64,000 nt of DNA from Levilactobacillus namurensis (GTDB lineage: Bacteria > Bacillota > Bacilli > Lactobacillales > Lactobacillaceae): positions 992,001 to 1,056,000 of the forward strand of contig NZ_CP134159.1 in the NCBI RefSeq assembly GCF_032197885.1. Reading direction: 5' to 3'. The position numbers were made by a program, and so were the translations under genes. Every line of letters begins with the position of its first letter. Position 1 is the first letter of the stretch. Below, one piece after another: positions 58,852 through 64,000 of this stretch. Below the pieces are notes generated by a model that was not told the DNA's origin, searched no databases, and worked only from the letters and a program-made list of their open reading frames with translations.

Positions 58852-60105
58852 GTGCAAGCAGAAATTATTGCAGTGGGAACGGAAATTCTATTGGGACAGG
58901 TCGCGGATACGAATTCTGCGTTTATTGCGCAGGAACTCGCGAGTGCTGGTATTGAGGTCTATTATCATTCGCTGGTTGGCGATAACGCAGATCGGTTAAC
59001 CGCACTGGTGACGCAAGCCCGTTCGCGGAGCGATTTAGTCGTGATCAGTGGCGGTCTGGGCCCCACTAAGGATGATTTGACCAAGCAGACCGTTGCCCAG
59101 TTGTTGGGGGTCAAATTGGTGCAGGATGATTCGGCGATGGCTAAGATTCACGATTTCTTTGCAACGACTGGCCGGGAGATGACGCCTAATAACCGTTTGC
59201 AGGCGTTATACCTCGCGGGGAGCCATCCCCTGAAGAATGAGACGGGAATGGCCGTGGGGGCCTTCTACCAGGCACCAGACGGCGCTGACGTGATCCTATT
59301 ACCTGGACCGCCGAGTGAGATGCGGCCAATGATGGTCCACCAGGCGTTGCCTCTGATTCGGGAGACGTATCAGCGGCAAGAGTATCTGACCTCCCGGGTC
59401 TTACGCTTTTACGGAATCGGCGAGAGTCAACTTGTGACGAAGTTAGCGGACCTGATCGACCAGCAGACGAACCCGACGATTGCCCCCTACGCTAAGCGCT
59501 ACGAAGTGACGTTGCGGCTGACAGCTAAGACCACCCAGCAAGGGTCGGCAGAACAGTTATTAACGACCATGATTGCGGAGATCAAACGGCGGGTGGGAAC
59601 CTACCTGTATGGCTATGGCGATGAAAATAGCCTGGCCAACGTGGTGGTTCAACAACTTATCGAGCGGCACCTAACCATTACGGGAGCGGAGAGTCTAACT
59701 GCCGGTGAATTTCAAAGCACCTTGGGAGCCGTTCCGGGGGTCTCAGCGGTCTTTCCGGGGGGCTTTGTGACTTACGCCAACCGTGCGAAGCACGACCTGT
59801 TAGGGGTCCCGCAGGCCACCATTGACCACGATGGGGTCGTCAGCGAGGCCACGGCTAAGGCGATGGCGGAACGCTCGCGACAGATCTTAGATACGGATCT
59901 AGCGGTCAGCTTTACGGGGGTTGCGGGTCCGGATAGCCTAGAAGGACAGCCAGCGGGAACCGTTTGGCTGGGCTTGGCCCAACGGGGACGAGCGCCACAG
60001 GCGAAGTTGGTCCATCTGACGGGGAACCGAGCAGACGTTCGGATGCGGGCCGTCATGAGTGGCCTGGATTGGGTCCGGCAGACCATGCAGGCTTCTGAAA
60101 AATAG
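58852..60105 (+). CDS. cinA: CinA family protein (competence/damage-inducible; NMN amidase domain)
   Basis: Protein of 417 residues with an N-terminal MoCF-like domain (EIIAVGTEILLGQVADTNS, SGGLGPTKDD) and a C-terminal nicotinamide-nucleotide amidase domain (TGAESLTAGEFQSTLGAVPGVSAVFPGG). It is linked to pyridine nucleotide repair and DNA uptake. GTG 58852 lies 7 bases after AGGAGG; an in-frame ATG at 58771 would add 27 unconserved residues. It precedes recA as in Bacillus and streptococci. Confidence 0.93.
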   Translation: MQAEIIAVGTEILLGQVADTNSAFIAQELASAGIEVYYHSLVGDNADRLTALVTQARSRSDLVVISGGLGPTKDDLTKQTVAQLLGVKLVQDDSAMAKIHDFFATTGREMTPNNRLQALYLAGSHPLKNETGMAVGAFYQAPDGADVILLPGPPSEMRPMMVHQALPLIRETYQRQEYLTSRVLRFYGIGESQLVTKLADLIDQQTNPTIAPYAKRYEVTLRLTAKTTQQGSAEQLLTTMIAEIKRRVGTYLYGYGDENSLANVVVQQLIERHLTITGAESLTAGEFQSTLGAVPGVSAVFPGGFVTYANRAKHDLLGVPQATIDHDGVVSEATAKAMAERSRQILDTDLAVSFTGVAGPDSLEGQPAGTVWLGLAQRGRAPQAKLVHLTGNRADVRMRAVMSGLDWVRQTMQASEK

Positions 60106-60107
60106 GG

Positions 60108-60119
60108 GAACTATTGTTC
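60108..60119 (+). promoter_or_regulatory. SOS (LexA) box of recA
   Basis: GAACTATTGTTC is a perfect GAAC-N4-GTTC palindrome as in the Firmicutes SOS consensus, 9 bases upstream of the recA -35 and 2 bases after the cinA stop. Confidence 0.75.
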
Positions 60120-60128
60120 TATTTTCGC

Positions 60129-60157
60129 TTGCATTTTGTTCGCTAAATCGGTATAGT
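60129..60157 (+). promoter_or_regulatory. recA promoter
   Basis: TTGCAT (60129-60134), 17 bases, TATAGT (60152-60157). Confidence 0.7.
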
Positions 60158-60194
60158 GTTACTTGGAAATGAGAGCAACTAAAGGAGGATTTGG

Positions 60195-61367
60195 ATGGCT
60201 GACGAACGACAAGCGGCGCTGGACAAAGCGCTGAAAAAGATTGAAAAGGACTTCGGTAAGGGGTCGATTATGCGGATGGGTGATGACACCAAGACGCAGA
60301 TCCTGACAGTTCCATCTGGCTCCCTGGCGTTAGATGTCGCCTTGGGTGTGGGTGGTTATCCCCGTGGTCGTATCGTTGAAATTTATGGTCCTGAATCTTC
60401 AGGGAAAACCACGGTTGCGTTACACGCGGTAGCGGAAGTACAAAAGCGCGGTGGTACGGCAGCGTACATTGATGCCGAAAACGCGTTGGATCCGGCGTAC
60501 GCAACGGCCTTAGGGGTCGATATCGATAACTTACTGTTATCGCAACCAGATACCGGGGAACAGGGGCTGCAGATTGCGGACGCTTTGGTTTCCTCTGGTG
60601 CGGTGGATATCGTCGTGGTTGACTCCGTTGCGGCTTTGGTTCCCCGTGCCGAAATCGAGGGTGAGATGGGCGATGCCCACGTGGGGTTGCAAGCCCGACT
60701 CATGTCGCAAGCGTTGCGGAAACTTTCAGGAACCATTAACAAGACCAAGACGATTGCCCTATTCATTAATCAAATTCGTGAAAAAGTGGGTGTGATGTTC
60801 GGGAACCCTGAAGTGACCCCTGGTGGTCGTGCCCTGAAGTTCTACTCGACGATTCGTTTGGAAGTTCGGCGGGCTGAACAGATCAAAAACGGGACCGATG
60901 TTATCGGGAACCGGACGCGTATCAAAGTGGTCAAGAACAAGGTTGCGCCGCCATTTAAGAAGGCTGAAGTGGACATCATGTATGGTCACGGGATTTCCCA
61001 GACCGGTGAACTGCTGGATATGGCGGTCGAAAAAGACATCGTGGATAAGAGCGGGTCTTGGTACTCTTACGGTGAAGATCGTATTGGCCAAGGGCGTGAG
61101 AACGCTAAGCAGTACTTGGCCGATCATCCGGATATGATGGCAGAAGTTAACCGCCGTGTGCGGGTAGCTTATGGTGTTGCGGATGAAGATGAGACCACGA
61201 CGGCTAAGGACAAGGACGCGAAGACAACGGATAAGAAGACGGACCAGGCGGATTCGACAGCCAAGTCTGCGGACAAGGCAACGGTTAAGCAAACGTCGTT
61301 GACTACCGATACCCCTAAGGATACAACCCCGGGGGCCAAGGTGATTCAACCTAAAACTCATAAGTAA
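60195..61367 (+). CDS. recA: Recombinase RecA
   Basis: DNA strand-exchange protein and LexA coprotease of 390 residues: Walker A GPESSGKT (65-72), Walker [13 protein letters not shown], loop L1/L2 region ([22 protein letters not shown]). The C-terminal tail (about 335-390) is long and rich in Lys, Asp and Thr, longer than in E. coli (353 residues in all). AAAGGAGG precedes ATG 60195. Confidence 0.97.
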   Translation: MADERQAALDKALKKIEKDFGKGSIMRMGDDTKTQILTVPSGSLALDVALGVGGYPRGRIVEIYGPESSGKTTVALHAVAEVQKRGGTAAYIDAENALDPAYATALGVDIDNLLLSQPDTGEQGLQIADALVSSGAVDIVVVDSVAALVPRAEIEGEMGDAHVGLQARLMSQALRKLSGTINKTKTIALFINQIREKVGVMFGNPEVTPGGRALKFYSTIRLEVRRAEQIKNGTDVIGNRTRIKVVKNKVAPPFKKAEVDIMYGHGISQTGELLDMAVEKDIVDKSGSWYSYGEDRIGQGRENAKQYLADHPDMMAEVNRRVRVAYGVADEDETTTAKDKDAKTTDKKTDQADSTAKSADKATVKQTSLTTDTPKDTTPGAKVIQPKTHK

Positions 61368-61374
61368 TTTAAGG

Positions 61375-61411
61375 ACACGATGTGGTGAAAGCCACGTCGT
61401 GTTTTCTTTTG
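61375..61411 (+). terminator. recA terminator
   Basis: ACACGATGTGG pairs with CCACGTCGTGT around a short loop, then TTTCTTTT. Confidence 0.8.
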
Positions 61412-61451
61412 ACCATCCAGCGAACTTAGCGATAGTTTCTGATGAGTTTAG

Positions 61452-61480
61452 TTGACAGTCTTTGTGGCAACTATTAAAAT
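61452..61480 (+). promoter_or_regulatory. rny promoter
   Basis: Consensus TTGACA (61452-61457), 17 bases, TAAAAT (61475-61480). Confidence 0.75.
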
Positions 61481-61562
61481 TGAATTTGTGTCAGTTATCA
61501 TACAAACATCTTGAAAAGTCTGATTACAAATTAGTCATTTTTGATGATGCGGAGGTGGAATC

Positions 61563-63122
61563 ATGAGTGTTCCAATTATAATCCTCGCAATCATCGCTAT
61601 CGTTGTTGGTGTCGTGGGTGGTTATTATTTTCGGAAGTCCGTCCATGAACGCAAGTTAGATGCTGCTAAGTACACGGCCAAGGGTGTGCTGGCGGAAGCG
61701 CGCAAGCAAGCGGAGACGTCGACTAAAGAAGCACTGTTGAGTGCGAAGGAAGACAGTCATAAGTATCGTGCAGAAGTTGAACAAGAGCTCAAGCAACGGC
61801 GAGCTGAAGTTCAGAAGCAAGAAGACCGGTTAATTCAACGGGAAGAGACGCTGGATCGTAAGGACAGTTCCTTAGAGAAGCGGGAAAATTCGTTGAACCG
61901 ACGGGACAAAAAGCTGAGCGCTGAAGAGCAGAACTTAACCAAGAAGCAACAGCAAGCAGACTCACTGATTGAAAAGCGGCAAGCAACGGTGGAATCCGTT
62001 GCGGCGCTATCCCAGGATGATGCACGCGACCTGATTTTATCTGAGGCGAAGCAGGCCTTAGCGGGTGAACGTGCTAAAATGATTCGAGAAAGCGAAGAGA
62101 CTGCGCGGAAGACGGCTCAAGAACGCGCCAAGGATCTCATCGTTTCGGCAATTCAACGGAGTGCCGCGGATATGGTCACGGAGACCACCATCACGGTCGT
62201 GACGTTACCGAACGATGACATGAAAGGGCGTATTATTGGCCGTGAAGGTCGTAATATTCGGACCTTAGAAACGCTGACCGGTATCGATTTGATTATCGAT
62301 GATACGCCGGAAGCAGTCGTCTTAAGCGGCTTCGACCCCTTACGGCGCGAGGTTGCCAAGATTGCGCTTGAAAAACTGATTCAAGACGGGCGGATTCATC
62401 CCGCGCGGATTGAAGAAATGGTGGCTAAAGCGAAGAAGGAACTCGGCGAGCATGTTCGGGAACTGGGCGAGCAGGCGACCTTTGATTTGGGAATTCATTC
62501 CATGCACCCCGAGCTGATTAAGCTGGTCGGGCGGTTGAATTTCCGGATTTCTCATGGGCAAAACGCTTTGGCCCATTCAATTGAAGTTGCGAAGATCACT
62601 GGGGTCTTAGCAGCGGAACTCGGTGAGGATGTTACGTTAGCAAAACGTGCAGGATTATTACATGATATTGGCCGCGCTGCAGAGCATGAAGATGATAGTT
62701 CGTACATTACCTTAGGAACAGAACTGGCAAAGAAATACCGGGAAAGTTCCACGGTAGTGAACGCCATCGCTGCGCAAGCGGATCAAACGGCGCCGCAATC
62801 TGTGATTGCGGAACTGGTCGGGACAGCTGATACGATTTCGGCGACTCGGCCAGGCGCACGTTCAGACTCCTTAGAAAGCTACATTCACCGCTTAGATAAG
62901 CTGGAAACCATTGCCAATAGTTTTGATGGTGTGGATCACAGCTTTGCCATTCAGGCGGGACGTGAAGTTCGAGTCATCGTGCGGCCCGAGAAAATTTCCG
63001 ATACGGATGCCGTGGTCTTGGCCCGCGACATCAAGAAACAAATTGAAGGTGATCTGGATTATCCAGGACACGTCAAGGTTTCAGTTATTCGGGAAGTTCG
63101 GTCAGTTGAATATGCGAAATAA
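61563..63122 (+). CDS. rny: Ribonuclease Y
   Basis: Membrane-anchored endoribonuclease of 519 residues: one N-terminal helix (1-23), a long charged coiled coil (about 30-200), a KH domain ([22 protein letters not shown]) and an HD domain with the metal motif [12 protein letters not shown]. It starts mRNA decay in Gram-positive cells. ATG 61563 follows GGAGGTG. Confidence 0.96.
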   Translation: MSVPIIILAIIAIVVGVVGGYYFRKSVHERKLDAAKYTAKGVLAEARKQAETSTKEALLSAKEDSHKYRAEVEQELKQRRAEVQKQEDRLIQREETLDRKDSSLEKRENSLNRRDKKLSAEEQNLTKKQQQADSLIEKRQATVESVAALSQDDARDLILSEAKQALAGERAKMIRESEETARKTAQERAKDLIVSAIQRSAADMVTETTITVVTLPNDDMKGRIIGREGRNIRTLETLTGIDLIIDDTPEAVVLSGFDPLRREVAKIALEKLIQDGRIHPARIEEMVAKAKKELGEHVRELGEQATFDLGIHSMHPELIKLVGRLNFRISHGQNALAHSIEVAKITGVLAAELGEDVTLAKRAGLLHDIGRAAEHEDDSSYITLGTELAKKYRESSTVVNAIAAQADQTAPQSVIAELVGTADTISATRPGARSDSLESYIHRLDKLETIANSFDGVDHSFAIQAGREVRVIVRPEKISDTDAVVLARDIKKQIEGDLDYPGHVKVSVIREVRSVEYAK

Positions 63123-63129
63123 GTCAGAG

Positions 63130-63159
63130 AAGCTAGGCCTTAGGGTCCTAGCTTTTTTA
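63130..63159 (+). terminator. rny terminator
   Basis: AAGCTAGG pairs with CCTAGCTT around 9 bases, followed by T6 in total. Confidence 0.85.
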
Positions 63160-63249
63160 CGTCACTGCCGGAACAATCATGGTAAAATAAGTAGTATTTA
63201 TAAGGGTGTCGTCTGAAAGTAAGGGGCGCGCCAAGATAGGGGCATAACG

Positions 63250-64000
63250 ATGCGGATTCTTTTTGTTGGCGACGTAGTTGGTGATATGGGGATGGCGATG
63301 ATTCACGAGTACCTTCCTCAGTTGAAGCGGGACTTAAAACCCCAAGTCACGATTGTGAATGGTGAAAATTCAACGCCGGTGGGTCGCGGCATTAGCTATA
63401 AAATTTATAAGCAACTTCTAAAAGACGGGGCCGACGTGGTGACCATGGGGAACCATACCTGGGATAACGCCGAATTATTCGAGTTCATCGATGACGCTAA
63501 GCGCCTGGTCCGGCCCGTGAATTTCCCAGGAAAGACGCCGGGACAAGGTTGGACTAAGGTCAAAGTCAATCAGCAGATGCTGGCGGTCGTGAATATTCAG
63601 GGCCGGGTCTTTATGAACCAATTGGTCGATGATCCCTTTGCCACGATGGCCGACCTGGTGCCGGAGCTCGATACACCGTTCGTGTTCGTAGATTTCCATG
63701 GTGAGGTAACCAGTGAGAAGCGGGCTTTTGCGATGCGTTTCACGGGGGATGTCTCGGCCGTTGTGGGGACCCACACGCACGTGCAGACCAGTGACGCCCA
63801 GGTACTCGACCACCAGACGGCCTTTTTAACGGAAGTGGGTATGACGGGACCGGCAGACAGCATCTTAGGGATGCAGGCGGATAGCGTTATCACGCGCTTT
63901 GAGAATCAGCGCCCCGCACGGTATACGGTTCAGACGCAAGGACCGGGCCTGTTATCTGGTTGCGTCATTGACCTGAACGATCAGACGGGGCACGCGCGGG
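63250..64000 (+). CDS. ymdB: YmdB-type metallophosphoesterase (cut by window end)
   Basis: TIGR00282 family phosphodiesterase; 250 codons are visible, nearly the whole usual length of about 265. Metal-binding motifs are FVGDVVGD, VNGENS, GNHTWDN, DFHGE and GTHTHVQT. The Bacillus homologue cleaves 2',3'-cyclic nucleotides and affects biofilm and motility decisions. ATG 63250 follows GATAGGGG. TGGTAAAAT (about 63180-63188) may be its own extended -10. The order recA-rny-ymdB is conserved. Confidence 0.93.
   Translation, partial: MRILFVGDVVGDMGMAMIHEYLPQLKRDLKPQVTIVNGENSTPVGRGISYKIYKQLLKDGADVVTMGNHTWDNAELFEFIDDAKRLVRPVNFPGKTPGQGWTKVKVNQQMLAVVNIQGRVFMNQLVDDPFATMADLVPELDTPFVFVDFHGEVTSEKRAFAMRFTGDVSAVVGTHTHVQTSDAQVLDHQTAFLTEVGMTGPADSILGMQADSVITRFENQRPARYTVQTQGPGLLSGCVIDLNDQTGHAR

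Noticed and set aside
58746..58955. 69-codon frame and the 27-codon upstream extension of cinA
   Set aside because: The AGGAGG site and family alignment place the cinA start at GTG 58852; the overlapping frame has no site.
60759..61361. Minus-strand 200-codon frame opposite recA
   Set aside because: It is a shadow of the recA frame and has no start signal.

Overview
The window reads as a chromosomal segment of a low-copy-core type from a Gram-positive lactic acid bacterium of the family Lactobacillaceae, probably close to Levilactobacillus (the L. brevis group); the genus is an inference from protein flavour, gene order, a G+C near one half and GC-rich third positions. AGGAGG-type ribosome sites are strong throughout, GTG and TTG starts are common, and many promoters carry an extended -10 (TGn before the hexamer). 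There is no prophage, CRISPR array, complete insertion sequence, tRNA or rRNA.

Layout. 1-6.3 kb: the tail of a GGDEF protein, two small unknowns, an LmrCD-type heterodimeric ABC exporter, a serine beta-lactamase-like hydrolase and an ArsC reductase. 6.3-8.3 kb (minus strand): gatD-murT, which amidate lipid II. 8.5-14.1 kb: the Firmicutes block tdk-prfA-prmC-tsaC-glyA-upp. 14.3-20.9 kb: the F1Fo ATPase operon atpBEFHAGDC. 21.1-25.7 kb: DUF1146, murA, mbl, yidD, DUF2969, rodA (wall synthesis and elongation). 25.7-31 kb: an orphan GcvH, an SPFH protein, a DUF2785 protein, ddl (with the Phe signature of D-Ala-D-Lac ligases) and a membrane glycerophosphodiesterase. 31.2-36.2 kb: an XRE-TPR regulator, UspA, a small membrane protein, a candidate 6S RNA downstream of rarA, yueI and DUF1054. 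36.2-42 kb: rpsD with a long leader, fRMsr, ezrA, the cysteine desulfurase-thiI pair. 42-51.4 kb: tpx, a valine T-box with valS, folC, mreBCD, minCD. 51.4-54.1 kb: a tandem T-box (one complete, one truncated) ahead of a predicted histidine ABC transporter. 54.1-64 kb: a small inverted-repeat element, a yfmF gene broken by an in-frame stop, yfmH, rodZ, pgsA, cinA, recA with an SOS box, rny and the start of ymdB.

How it works together. The dominant theme is cell envelope and shape: precursor synthesis (murA, ddl), lipid II amidation (gatD-murT), the elongasome (mreBCD, mbl, rodA, rodZ), division placement (minCD, ezrA) and membrane lipid synthesis (pgsA). The rest is translation (prfA, prmC, tsaC, thiI, valS, rpsD), one-carbon metabolism (glyA, folC), energy (atp) and DNA/RNA maintenance (recA, rarA, rny).

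The least ordinary signals are the unannotated 6S RNA locus, the tandem T-box whose second copy lacks the sensing stem, the nonsense-interrupted yfmF together with the missing ymfI gene, a DUF1054 gene whose only well-placed start is ATC, and the 135-bp inverted-repeat element. I saw no convincing wholly new multi-gene system.
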